A stretch of DNA of 64,000 bases from Candidatus Methanoplasma sp. (GTDB taxonomy: Archaea; Thermoplasmatota; Thermoplasmata; Methanomassiliicoccales; Methanomethylophilaceae): assembly GCA_031256955.1 (NCBI GenBank), contig JAIRPP010000008.1, positions 97,472 through 161,471 on the forward strand. Direction: 5' to 3'. Made by a program: the position numbers and the translations under genes. This document shows, in pieces, positions 36,076 through 45,225 of this stretch (within the stretch, counting starts at the first letter, position 1; each line of letters begins with the position of its first letter). The notes under the pieces are model-generated. The model was not told where the DNA came from. It saw nothing but the letters and a program-made list of their open reading frames with translations, and did no database searches.

Positions 36076-36827
36076 CGCTTCTGAAGGTGGGCGGAGTGTC
36101 GTTCTCGTACCGCGGGTCCCCCGCGCTTGACGGCGCGTCCCTGGAGGTCGGCGCGGGGGAGATGCTGGCCGTGCTGGGCCCCAACGGGTCCGGGAAGACC
36201 ACCCTGCTCAGGTGCCTCTGCGGGATCCTGGAGCCCAGCGGCGGGGCGGTATCCGTCAACGGGGCGGACCTCCTGGGCATGGGCAGGGCGGAGGCGGCGA
36301 CGCGCATGGGATACGTCCCGCAGCACGGCGACGCGCCCGGCTCCACCGTGTTCGACGCCGTCCTGCTGGGCAGGAAGCCGCACATGGGCTGGACGGAGGG
36401 CGAGGCCGACCGCAGGATAGCGGAGCGCGCGCTGGAGGTGGCGGGCCTGAGCGAGATGGCGCTCAGGCGCGCGGACGAGCTGAGCGGGGGGGAGAGGCAG
36501 CTGGTGCACGTGGCCAGGGCCCTGGCGCAGAGGCCCGAGGTCCTGCTCATGGACGAGCCCACTGGGAGCCTGGACATGGCCAACCAGCACCGCGTCATGC
36601 GCCTGGTGAGGGGCGTGATAGCCAGGAACGGCATGGCCGCCGTGGTCACCATGCACGACCTCAGCCTAGCGGTGAGGCATGCGGACAGGTTCGTCATGAT
36701 GCGCTCCGGGCGCGTCCTGGCGGCCGGGGGGGCCGAGGCGGTCACGCCCGAGAGCATAAAGGAGACGTACGGCATCGACGCGTACGTGGAGACGGTGAGG
36801 GGGATACCCACCGTGATACCGAAGTGA
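36072..36827 (+). CDS. FepC/BtuD-type ABC transporter ATPase (second system), possible CTG start
   Basis: Walker A is GPNGSGKTT, signature LSGGERQ, Walker B VLLMDEP and H-loop TMHDLS. No ATG, GTG or TTG exists at the expected N terminus. The best match to the family (LTLLKVGGVSFSY) begins at a CTG that overlaps the permease stop as CTGA, with GGAGG in front. The next usable codon is a GTG at 36087, which would remove five residues. Either way the core is complete. Part of the 33842-37458 operon. Confidence 0.88.
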   Translation: MTLLKVGGVSFSYRGSPALDGASLEVGAGEMLAVLGPNGSGKTTLLRCLCGILEPSGGAVSVNGADLLGMGRAEAATRMGYVPQHGDAPGSTVFDAVLLGRKPHMGWTEGEADRRIAERALEVAGLSEMALRRADELSGGERQLVHVARALAQRPEVLLMDEPTGSLDMANQHRVMRLVRGVIARNGMAAVVTMHDLSLAVRHADRFVMMRSGRVLAAGGAEAVTPESIKETYGIDAYVETVRGIPTVIPK

Positions 36828-36837
36828 GGTGGCCGAC

Positions 36838-37458
36838 ATGGATAGGAGAGAGCATGCGAGGATGGAGAGGGAGTTCTTCGACGGGCTGGCGGACGGATGG
36901 GACGAGATGTACGCCGGGGACGCGCGCAAGGCGGAGTACGTGGCGGAGGCGCTCGGGCTGAGGGAGGGCGACAGGGTCCTGGACGTGGGCGCGGGCACGG
37001 GGGCGATGATCGCCCCCTGCCTGAGCCGCATAGGGGCGTCGGGCTCCATAACGTCGATAGACGCCTCCGAGAGGATGATATCCGTCGCCAGGCGGAAGTT
37101 CCCGCCGGGGGAGAACCCCAACGTGACGCTGCTCGCGATGGACGCGTACGACCTCGAGCCGGGGGGCGGCTTCGACGCGGCGGTCTGCCACTCGTGCCTC
37201 CCGCACCTCTACGACAAGCCCCTGGCGGTGAGGATAGTCTCGGGATGCCTGCGCGACGGGGGGAGGCTGGCGATCTCCCACTCGTGCTCCATGGAGTGCA
37301 TCAACCGCGCTCACTCCTGCCACGGATCGGTGATCCGCCGCGACATGGTCCCGTCCATAGGGGAGATATCCGCCATGATGGAGGCGTGCGGGGTCCGCCC
37401 CTCGTTCAGCCGCAGCGACGAGGAGTGCCACATGGTCGTCGGCGTCAAGGGCGCGTGA
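36838..37458 (+). CDS. Class I SAM-dependent methyltransferase linked to the metal transporter
   Basis: A 206-residue methyltransferase with the SAM-binding motif VLDVGAGTGAM and acidic end of strand 2 (SIDASERM). It is UbiE-like. The C-terminal half has clustered Cys and His (VCHSCLPHLYD; SHSCSMECINRAHSCHG), an unusual pattern that could bind metal or thiol substrates. It lies 10 bp after the ATPase, so it belongs to the transporter operon and may act on the imported compound. The ATG with GAGGTGG upstream was chosen over the GTG of the track. Substrate unknown. Confidence 0.72.
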   Translation: MDRREHARMEREFFDGLADGWDEMYAGDARKAEYVAEALGLREGDRVLDVGAGTGAMIAPCLSRIGASGSITSIDASERMISVARRKFPPGENPNVTLLAMDAYDLEPGGGFDAAVCHSCLPHLYDKPLAVRIVSGCLRDGGRLAISHSCSMECINRAHSCHGSVIRRDMVPSIGEISAMMEACGVRPSFSRSDEECHMVVGVKGA

Positions 37459-37515
37459 AAAAAAAAGGTAAGGGGTTTGTTCCGGATTCCGGGAGGAAGG
37501 GATCCGGCGTAAGCG

Positions 37516-40500
37516 TCACTTCGCGCGCATGGCCGCCTCTCTCCTCTTCCACATGGCTATGGAGAGGACCGCCAGCGCGATCACGGCGAGCGCGATCAGC
37601 GCGGCCGCCGCCAGCCCGCGCCAGGCGGGGTGGCCCATGCCTACCTCCTCCAGCTCGGCTATGAGCCCCACGCTGCCCGATTCGGACACGGTGAACTGGA
37701 TCTCGGCGCTCTCCGATTCCACCGTCCCCCTCCACTCGAGGAACCTGTATCCGCTGTCGGGGGTCACGCGGACCGATACGGTGTCCCCCCTGCTCATCGG
37801 CACGCGCTCGCCGTAGACGTACTTGACGTACGCCCCGCCGCCTATGCGGTACTCTATCGACCCCTTCTCGTCGGGGTTGGTGTGTATCACCATGAACGAC
37901 GAGTACGTCATGATCGACAGCACCTCTATGGAATGGTCGCCGCGGACGTTGCTGAACGTGTACGTCCCGCTTTCCGACGGGACGATGCTCGCCCCGTCCA
38001 CTATCACGTCGCGCAGCTCCCATCCCTCGCGGGGCGAGAACTCGAACGTCGCGTCCCTGCCCGCCCTGACGGACACGGAGCCGGACGGCGATATCGTCGA
38101 CCCCTGGTCGGACGAGGCCGTTATGGTGTACGTGACCACGGGATCCGACGGCCCCACGGGCGGCGGGGTGTACGTGGACTCCGCGCCGAACGACGCGGAC
38201 AGCGCATAATCGGACTCTATGGCGACGGAGAACGACGCCGGCTTGCCGGCCGCGTCCCCCGCCCATCCCTCGAAGCGGCTCCCGGCGGCCGCGACCGCCT
38301 CGAAGCAGACCGTCGCCCCCGCCTCCACCCATATCTCCCCGTCGACCGGGGAGGGCGAGAAGCCCTCCGGGCCCGCGGCCACGTAGCCCTGCCCCGTATG
38401 GGACACCGCGACCTTCTTGAGGTCCGAGCCCTGCGCGAAGACGGCGCGCACCGCGTACGAATCCCCGGATGCCCCGGCGAGCTCCATGGAATCCCCGAAC
38501 GAGACGGCCTGCCCGTCCGCGCTCGTGACGGAGAAGAACAGCAGGCGCTGGCCGCCGGGCGCGCCCTTCAGGGACAGCGCCTCGCCCGACCCGATCTCCA
38601 GCGACCATCCGTCTCCGGAGTACTTCCCGCTGACCCCGTTGCCGAGGCTGTACTCTATCTCCCCGCCGGAGGTCGACAGGAGCGCCTCGTACGGGTCCGC
38701 CCCGGAGAACCATACGGCGACCGAATGGCTGCCTCCGTTCGCGTCGTAGGTCTTGGACTGCACGGCCTCGACGGCGCCTCCCGACACGAACGCGTTGAAC
38801 CACCCGTTGGCCCTGCCGACGGTGACCACGGTGTCGGAGTCCATGTAGATCGCGCGGGACGGCTCCGATTCCGACGAGCGGAACCTGGCGGACCCGGGGA
38901 TCCCGGATATCTCTATGATGGCGTCCCCGTCCCCTATGGTGGAGACCTCCACGCGCTCCGCGGACGAGCCGTCGGTGAAGTAAGCGGTGGCCTCGCAGGG
39001 CGACCCCAGCCGCATGGATACGGAGTCCGACAGGTAGAAGTAGCGGTCGAGGCTCGTCTCGATCCCGACGAAGCGGCCCTCGCCGTCCCCCTCCCCGCCC
39101 AGGACCACCTTCTCGTGCGTATCGATCTGGACGACGTACTCCGCGCGCTCCCCGGAGGAGAACGCGAGGGATTTGCCCGTGCCCATGGAGTCCAGGCGGA
39201 GCGTGACGTAGCCGGACCCGACCGTCCTCAGCGCAAGGGCGTGCGTGCCGGCGGTCTTGGAGAAGGAGGCGGCTACGGAATGGCCGCCCGTCGTCGCGCC
39301 GCTGAAAGACAGGGACTCCATGGCGACGGGGTCCCCGTCGACCTCGAAGTACTGGAAGCGCCCGGACTGGGCTATCTCCACCGATTCGCCCGCGCTCAGG
39401 CGCAGGAGGTACGGCGAATCCCCGGCGCTCTCCACGGAGACCTCGCTCCCGGACCCTATCCTGAACGTCAGGCGGCCCAGGCCCTCCCTCGAGAGGCTGA
39501 GGCTGTACCCGCCGCCCGGCTCCGAGAAGGAGGCCGCCGCCAGGTACTCGGATCCCGCCGCGGGCGGGTCTATCCTGAACCCGGAGGCCCTGGGCTCCTG
39601 CGCCGATCCGTCGACGGATACGTCGAAGTAGCGGAACCCGCCGCCGTCCTCGGCGTAGCCTATGCGGGAGGCCCATTCCCGGGATACGGGCACCGTGAGG
39701 CGGTCGCCCGGGGACTGGCTCTTGTACGCCAGCGTCCCGTACTCGCCCAGCGTCAGGGTTATGCTCCCGGAGCCGGAGGTCCCCAGGACGACGTCGAACG
39801 TCTCGGACGGCGAGAAGACCGCCTCTATCCTGTGGCTCTGATGGCTGAGCGGGCCCGAGACGTCGCTCTCCAGGCGGACCCCCTCTCCGAAGAACTGGTA
39901 CCATACGAACGTGCCGTCGCGCATGGCCCTCTGCCCTATGGCTATGTCGGAGCCCCTGTCCACGAACAGGGTCTTGGAGTGGAACCCGGACGCCTCCCCC
40001 TCGGGGTCGCCGTCCACCCTGTACGTTATGGACCCGCCGAGCGTGGAGCTCAGCTCCACCGCGTAGGCGTCGCGCCCCGAGAAGCGCGCGGTCGCGCTAT
40101 GGGACGTGCCTGCCGCCACCTGCGAGGACGAGGTGGACACCGTCAGGGACGAACCGTCCGCCAGCCCGCCGTTGTAGATGAAGTACATGAAATGCCCGTC
40201 GCAGGACATCGCCCCGACCTTCAGGCCGGTGTTCACGTCCAGGACCAGATCGAGCCTGCTCCGGGATTCCCCGTCGCCGGCGCTGGAGTACTCGGCCCAC
40301 TCGTAGTTGCCTATCTTGTACTCTATGATGCCGGGGCCGATGGTGGACAGGTCCGCGGAATAGGAGGTCGAGGGGTCCGCGAAGTACGCGCTGACGCGGA
40401 CGTCGTAGGCGTTCCCGGGGGCGAGGGCTATCTCGCCCGCGCCCGGGACGGGGACGTAGTCCCTTATCAGGAACCGGAGCTGCGCCCCCTCCGCCCTGAC

Positions 40501-43500
40501 CGTCGCGGAATCCGCGCGGTTGAGGTGGATCGGGCGCTCGGTGGACCCCTTGTACCATATCGTCGGGTTGGGGTAGGCCCCGAAGGTCACCCCGATCCTC
40601 CCGTCGGTCATGACGGACCCGGCGACGCTCAGATAGAGGTCGTAGCTCTCGCCCGCCGTGAAGTGCGCATCCACGCGGCGGGACTCCCCCGCCGCCCCGG
40701 AGACCTCCACCCATTGGGTGGAGGGGTCGGAATACGTCACGGACCCGTCGGTCCTGGACGGCAGGAGGAACTGGAACAGCCCCGATCCCGTCTCCACCGG
40801 CTCGATCCTGACCGAGGTCCCGGCGTCGAATGGCATGGGCGGGACGTCCCCGCGGGATCCGTCCATCAGCGGCCTCCACGGGGCCGACACCAGGCGCACC
40901 GAGCCGTCGCCCGCGAACCCGAGCGCGACGGAGTACGTGTTCTTGGTGTACGTGAAGCTGGCGTAGACGTCGTGGTCCGCGCCGGCGACGCTCTCCTTTA
41001 TGAGGTGCTTCCCGTCGACGAACGGGGAATAGGCGTCGTTGTCTATGAGGTACTGGAGCTTCCCGGTGGATTCGGAGGGATAGAGCAGGACCCCCTTGCC
41101 GACGTCGATCGGTATGCGGCCCATGTAGCGGGGGGCCACGAACACCCTGTCGGGGTCGCCGTCCATGCTGAAGTGTATGAACCCGCCCCCGGAGACGTTG
41201 AGGTCTATGTAATAGACGGACGGGCCGCTGGTGAAGTATATCTCCACGTAGACGTCCGATCCGGGCGCCACCGTGCCCGCGGGCATCGCGTACGTCCCCG
41301 CCCCTCCCGTGGCGTAGCCGTCCATCCAGCTGCCGTTCCTGTCGACGATCCCCTGGAACCGCCCGTCGGCGTGCGCGACGGCGGTTATGGTCGCGTTGGA
41401 CCCGGCGTGCGCCTGCAGGGTGTACTCGCTGATCCCGGACGCCCTTCCCGCGCCGATGGGGCTGGAGAGGGTGCCATTGGAGAACGCCGCCTCCCCGTCG
41501 CCGTAGATCTTGACATGGAGCGTGAATATGTCTCCCGCGTACTCCTCCTCGAACACGGCGACCAGCTCGTGGTCGCCGTCGCCTGCGATGGAGACGGTCG
41601 CATCGTGCACGTCCGAGCCGTCCAGGCGGAACAGGACGAGGTTTCCGTAGCTTTCTCCCGCGGAGAAGCCGCTCCCGTCGTCCAGCCAGAACGCGCGCGG
41701 AGGCCCGCTGTACTGGCCCGCCGCGTAGCCTATGAGGCCTCCGAAGCTGAACTCCACGCTGCCTATCCCCTCGGTGGACACGTCCACCCTGTGAACAGAC
41801 GCGGGATCCTTCGCCGCGGTGAAGTGCGCCTTCACCTCGAAGGAGGACGCGCCCGCCTCGACGGAGTCCCTTATCTGGTCCGAGAGCCTCTGCGGGGATA
41901 TGGCGAGGATGTCGGTCCCCGCCGACTTCAGCCTGTAGGTCTGGAAGTATCCGTCCGAAGGCCCGGACTCGTCGTAGTCGAAGTGTATGGATTCGTGCGG
42001 ATCGATGTATAGGCTCCACGGGGAGCCGCGGTCCATCTCGGCCCACGGGTCCCCCCCTATCTGGAACCTCAGCGCCCCCGAACCCTCCACGGACATGTCC
42101 ACGAGGTACACCTCGTCGAACGTGTCGGTGAACAGGGCGCGGACGCGCTTGCCGTCATAGCTCGGGCCTGTCGCGAACCCGGTCACGCCGGGGGGCGAGG
42201 ACGCGTCTCCCTTGGCCACCGCGCTCCTCTCGCTCTGCCCCTCCGCCCAATCGAGGCGGAAATATTGGAAGTACCCGCCCGCCTCCAGCGCGTCCACCGC
42301 CATGGGCTTGTCGGAATCGGCGCAGATCTCGATCTCGGCCGCGTACCCGGAGTGCGACAGCCTGTTGCCCCACTGGTCCGTGACGACGATCTGCCCGCTG
42401 CCGGCGGAGCTGATGTATATTGAATACGTGTCGGCGGTCTCGGTGAAGTACGCCTTTGCGGAATGGCTCCCGGACCCGCTCACCCTGGCGGACGGGGCCC
42501 CCGGGAAGTCGAACGCGAACTCGCCGTCTAAGACCAGGTACTGGAAGCGGCAGCCGTCCTCGACGTAGCCCATCTCCACGGACTCGTCCGCGTCCATCGG
42601 TATGGCGCGGGAGGCCCCGGGAGACGGGCTGGAATACGCCCCGACCGGGCCGTCCCCGAATCTGAACGTTATCTGCCCCGCCCCCTCCGTGGCCAGGGTC
42701 AGGTAGTTGGGGCTGGCGGCTATGGCGAACGCCGCGTCTATCGAGAGGTATCCCGACAGCGACGACACGGGCACCGTGTCGCTCAGCACGACCGACGGCT
42801 CCGAGACGCCGTCGGAAACGGAGAAGTACTTGAAGTTGCCGCCGTAGCGGCCTATGACCGCGACGTCGTCATCGTCCATGGGCATGGCGCGGGGGACCTG
42901 CCCCCCGTACCTCACGGGGTCGCCGCCGTTGAGGCTCAGAGTGATGTATCCGGCGCCCGTCGCGGAGAGGTACAGGAACCCGTCGGCCTGGTCGGCGTAA
43001 TATATGTCCAAGACGTATTCGGTCCCCGCGGCCGAAGCCCCCCTGCTGAACCCGTCTCCCATGAAGTCGTTCTCGGGCTGCCCCCCGTCCGCGGTCAGGG
43101 AGGCGTATTGGAACTTGTGCAGTATGCTCTCGTAGGCGACGCTGAATGAAGAGTTCAGGTTGACGTACAGGTCCCTGGGCCCCTCCACACTCTCGTCCGG
43201 GTAGCTGGACGTGGAGAGGCGCGCGACCCCCGTCCCGTGGATCCTGACCTTGACGGCGTACACGTCGACCTTGTTGGCGGTGAACAGGGCCTGCACGAAG
43301 TGGTCCGCGTCGTCGTCCAGGGTCAGGGACGGCCCCGGGAAGGACTCGGCGTCGTCCAGGACGAACTGGCGGAAGTATCCCGCGTTCTCGCGCTGCGAGA
43401 GGACCGTCGCCACGCCCCTGTCCACCTTCAGGGCGTACTCGCCGGTGACCTCGAACGCCTCGGAGCCGCCCAGGGAGTACGTGGCGAAGCCGCTCTCGGT

Positions 43501-45096
43501 GGTCTGCATATCCACCGTGTATACGTCGCGCCCCTGCGTGAACCTGACCGTCAGCTCGTACGACCCCGACGCGCCGGGCGCGATCGAATAGGACCTCTCG
43601 TGCACGTACGACGCCGAGCCGTGCACCGCCTTCATGTTCTGGAAGAGGCCCGCCGCGTCCGCCGCCTCCACCGAGGCGGGGGAATCCCTGTCGACGCGCA
43701 GCCTCACCTCCTTGGACGGGGTCGCGTACAGGACCCCCCATCCGGGCACGCTCACTCCGGCGCGGCCGCCGCCCTCGACCTTCACGGAGAGCTCGTAGGT
43801 GTCCGCGGCCGAGGAGAAGTACGCCGCCTCGTCCCAATCCCGGTCTATGCCTTGGATCGATATCTCCCTGACGGGGTCGAAGACGTTCTCCGTGCCCGCG
43901 AACATGGAGTACCTGCCGGAGAGGTCGACGGCCGAGAGGGTTATGGAATCGCCCCTCGTGAGAAGCACCTTGTCGACCGACCCGGGGATGACTGGAGTGG
44001 CGGTGGGGAGGTCGTTGATCGAGATGTCCACGCGGCCGCCGACCGTGGCGGCGACCGTCACCGTGTGCGATTCGGAGGCCTTTGCGAAATACGCCTCCAT
44101 CTCCGTGTCGCCGCCGGCGGTCACGGCGACGTCCTCGTAGTCCCCTATCCCGAGCCACAGGCTGAACGCGTACCCCTGGCTCGCGACCGCCCTGACGTGG
44201 ACGCGGGTCCCGTCCAGGACGGTTATGCCTGATGCGGGGGAGTAGCTGTACCCCCCGTCGGTGGAGAACTCGAAGGATCCTCCCGAGGCGGGATGGGACG
44301 CGGCGGTTATGCGGGAGCCCTTGACGAAGCTCGCGGCCGCCTCCCTGTCCGCGTCCATCTTGAAGGTGGCGCGGGAGTCCTGAGAATTGTCGTATCTGGC
44401 GGCCCAGGAATCGAAGAGATACCCGGACTCCTCGTCCGCGGCGGGGGTGGCGCGGGCGTATATCCCGCCCGGGAGCAGGATCCCCGCGGACGGGTCGGAC
44501 GGCGCGTACGGGACGCCCTTGGCGATCCACGCGCCGTTGGTCACTGCGATGTCTAGAAGGAACGCCCCCGAGCCCGCGGGGGACTCGGTGAGCTTCAAGC
44601 GGTGAGAAGACTGGTCGGAGAACACCGCGCACACGGTGGAGTCGTCGTCCAGGATGAGCTCTCCGGAAACGGGCGACTGCGCCCATCCGAGCCCCGTGGC
44701 CCACAAGGAGAAGGAGTATGATTCGGCGGAGGATGCCGCTATGGTTACCTTGGAGCCTCTCGGCAGCTCTACGGGGCCCTCGTATGCGAAGGCCCCCGCT
44801 ACGCCCGCGACGGAGTATTCGAACGATCCCGAGCCCTCGGGGACGGCGATTATCTTCAGCGTCCTTTTTTCGGACGCGGCGCCTATGAAATCTGACAGGC
44901 CCGCGGCGCCGGCTGACGGAGAGCCCTGGCCCGGCGGATCGGTCGCATCGCCCGCGCCCGCCGAGAGCGCGAGCCCCAGCGCGGATACCGCGAGCAGAGC
45001 CATGGCTATTATCAGCACGTTGCCTTTAGAAAGAGCGGAGAGCGGGCCCAGCCTGCTTTCCGCGTCCCTCCTCCCCCTGATGGAGCGACCTACCAC
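37516..45096 (-). CDS. Giant surface protein, 2,526 residues, about 26 degenerate repeats
   Basis: An N-terminal hydrophobic signal segment (VLIIAMALLAVSALGLALSAGAG) and a C-terminal membrane anchor (AALIALAVIALAVLSIAMW) followed by basic KRREAAMRAK place it outside the cell, tethered by its tail. Between them I count about 26 repeats of roughly 85-100 residues. Each opens with a strand like YSVxLSxxGxGxIxF, has a central xLxxDxGxxVxI...GxFQYF, and closes with HSVxAxF. The last repeats drift towards InlB-type (YRFLEWRG). Likely an adhesin or cell-surface filament. It starts at GTG; GGGG lies upstream. No cohesin, dockerin or catalytic domain was seen. Confidence 0.85.
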   Translation of the reverse strand: MVGRSIRGRRDAESRLGPLSALSKGNVLIIAMALLAVSALGLALSAGAGDATDPPGQGSPSAGAAGLSDFIGAASEKRTLKIIAVPEGSGSFEYSVAGVAGAFAYEGPVELPRGSKVTIAASSAESYSFSLWATGLGWAQSPVSGELILDDDSTVCAVFSDQSSHRLKLTESPAGSGAFLLDIAVTNGAWIAKGVPYAPSDPSAGILLPGGIYARATPAADEESGYLFDSWAARYDNSQDSRATFKMDADREAAASFVKGSRITAASHPASGGSFEFSTDGGYSYSPASGITVLDGTRVHVRAVASQGYAFSLWLGIGDYEDVAVTAGGDTEMEAYFAKASESHTVTVAATVGGRVDISINDLPTATPVIPGSVDKVLLTRGDSITLSAVDLSGRYSMFAGTENVFDPVREISIQGIDRDWDEAAYFSSAADTYELSVKVEGGGRAGVSVPGWGVLYATPSKEVRLRVDRDSPASVEAADAAGLFQNMKAVHGSASYVHERSYSIAPGASGSYELTVRFTQGRDVYTVDMQTTESGFATYSLGGSEAFEVTGEYALKVDRGVATVLSQRENAGYFRQFVLDDAESFPGPSLTLDDDADHFVQALFTANKVDVYAVKVRIHGTGVARLSTSSYPDESVEGPRDLYVNLNSSFSVAYESILHKFQYASLTADGGQPENDFMGDGFSRGASAAGTEYVLDIYYADQADGFLYLSATGAGYITLSLNGGDPVRYGGQVPRAMPMDDDDVAVIGRYGGNFKYFSVSDGVSEPSVVLSDTVPVSSLSGYLSIDAAFAIAASPNYLTLATEGAGQITFRFGDGPVGAYSSPSPGASRAIPMDADESVEMGYVEDGCRFQYLVLDGEFAFDFPGAPSARVSGSGSHSAKAYFTETADTYSIYISSAGSGQIVVTDQWGNRLSHSGYAAEIEICADSDKPMAVDALEAGGYFQYFRLDWAEGQSERSAVAKGDASSPPGVTGFATGPSYDGKRVRALFTDTFDEVYLVDMSVEGSGALRFQIGGDPWAEMDRGSPWSLYIDPHESIHFDYDESGPSDGYFQTYRLKSAGTDILAISPQRLSDQIRDSVEAGASSFEVKAHFTAAKDPASVHRVDVSTEGIGSVEFSFGGLIGYAAGQYSGPPRAFWLDDGSGFSAGESYGNLVLFRLDGSDVHDATVSIAGDGDHELVAVFEEEYAGDIFTLHVKIYGDGEAAFSNGTLSSPIGAGRASGISEYTLQAHAGSNATITAVAHADGRFQGIVDRNGSWMDGYATGGAGTYAMPAGTVAPGSDVYVEIYFTSGPSVYYIDLNVSGGGFIHFSMDGDPDRVFVAPRYMGRIPIDVGKGVLLYPSESTGKLQYLIDNDAYSPFVDGKHLIKESVAGADHDVYASFTYTKNTYSVALGFAGDGSVRLVSAPWRPLMDGSRGDVPPMPFDAGTSVRIEPVETGSGLFQFLLPSRTDGSVTYSDPSTQWVEVSGAAGESRRVDAHFTAGESYDLYLSVAGSVMTDGRIGVTFGAYPNPTIWYKGSTERPIHLNRADSATVRAEGAQLRFLIRDYVPVPGAGEIALAPGNAYDVRVSAYFADPSTSYSADLSTIGPGIIEYKIGNYEWAEYSSAGDGESRSRLDLVLDVNTGLKVGAMSCDGHFMYFIYNGGLADGSSLTVSTSSSQVAAGTSHSATARFSGRDAYAVELSSTLGGSITYRVDGDPEGEASGFHSKTLFVDRGSDIAIGQRAMRDGTFVWYQFFGEGVRLESDVSGPLSHQSHRIEAVFSPSETFDVVLGTSGSGSITLTLGEYGTLAYKSQSPGDRLTVPVSREWASRIGYAEDGGGFRYFDVSVDGSAQEPRASGFRIDPPAAGSEYLAAASFSEPGGGYSLSLSREGLGRLTFRIGSGSEVSVESAGDSPYLLRLSAGESVEIAQSGRFQYFEVDGDPVAMESLSFSGATTGGHSVAASFSKTAGTHALALRTVGSGYVTLRLDSMGTGKSLAFSSGERAEYVVQIDTHEKVVLGGEGDGEGRFVGIETSLDRYFYLSDSVSMRLGSPCEATAYFTDGSSAERVEVSTIGDGDAIIEISGIPGSARFRSSESEPSRAIYMDSDTVVTVGRANGWFNAFVSGGAVEAVQSKTYDANGGSHSVAVWFSGADPYEALLSTSGGEIEYSLGNGVSGKYSGDGWSLEIGSGEALSLKGAPGGQRLLFFSVTSADGQAVSFGDSMELAGASGDSYAVRAVFAQGSDLKKVAVSHTGQGYVAAGPEGFSPSPVDGEIWVEAGATVCFEAVAAAGSRFEGWAGDAAGKPASFSVAIESDYALSASFGAESTYTPPPVGPSDPVVTYTITASSDQGSTISPSGSVSVRAGRDATFEFSPREGWELRDVIVDGASIVPSESGTYTFSNVRGDHSIEVLSIMTYSSFMVIHTNPDEKGSIEYRIGGGAYVKYVYGERVPMSRGDTVSVRVTPDSGYRFLEWRGTVESESAEIQFTVSESGSVGLIAELEEVGMGHPAWRGLAAAALIALAVIALAVLSIAMWKRREAAMRAK

Positions 45097-45225
45097 GAAT
45101 GATTCCCCCCTGATGAGCGCAGGACCTCTGCGCCGCCCTCTGCGGACGGCGCCCCCGACCAGTCTCGGATTGAAAACGAATCATCAGTATTTAATGCATC
45201 GTCCCGCCCGATGGCGCGGCCGCGA

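Noticed and set aside
37450-37458. Run of nine A at the end of the methyltransferase gene as a phase-variation tract
   Set aside because: The run begins in the last stop codon (TGAAAAAAAA), so changes in length would not affect the protein.
37630-42012. 1,460-residue plus-strand ORF
   Set aside because: It is antisense to the repeat-rich surface protein. Its sequence is dominated by Arg, Gly, Pro and His typical of shadow frames in GC-rich DNA and has no domain or start signal.
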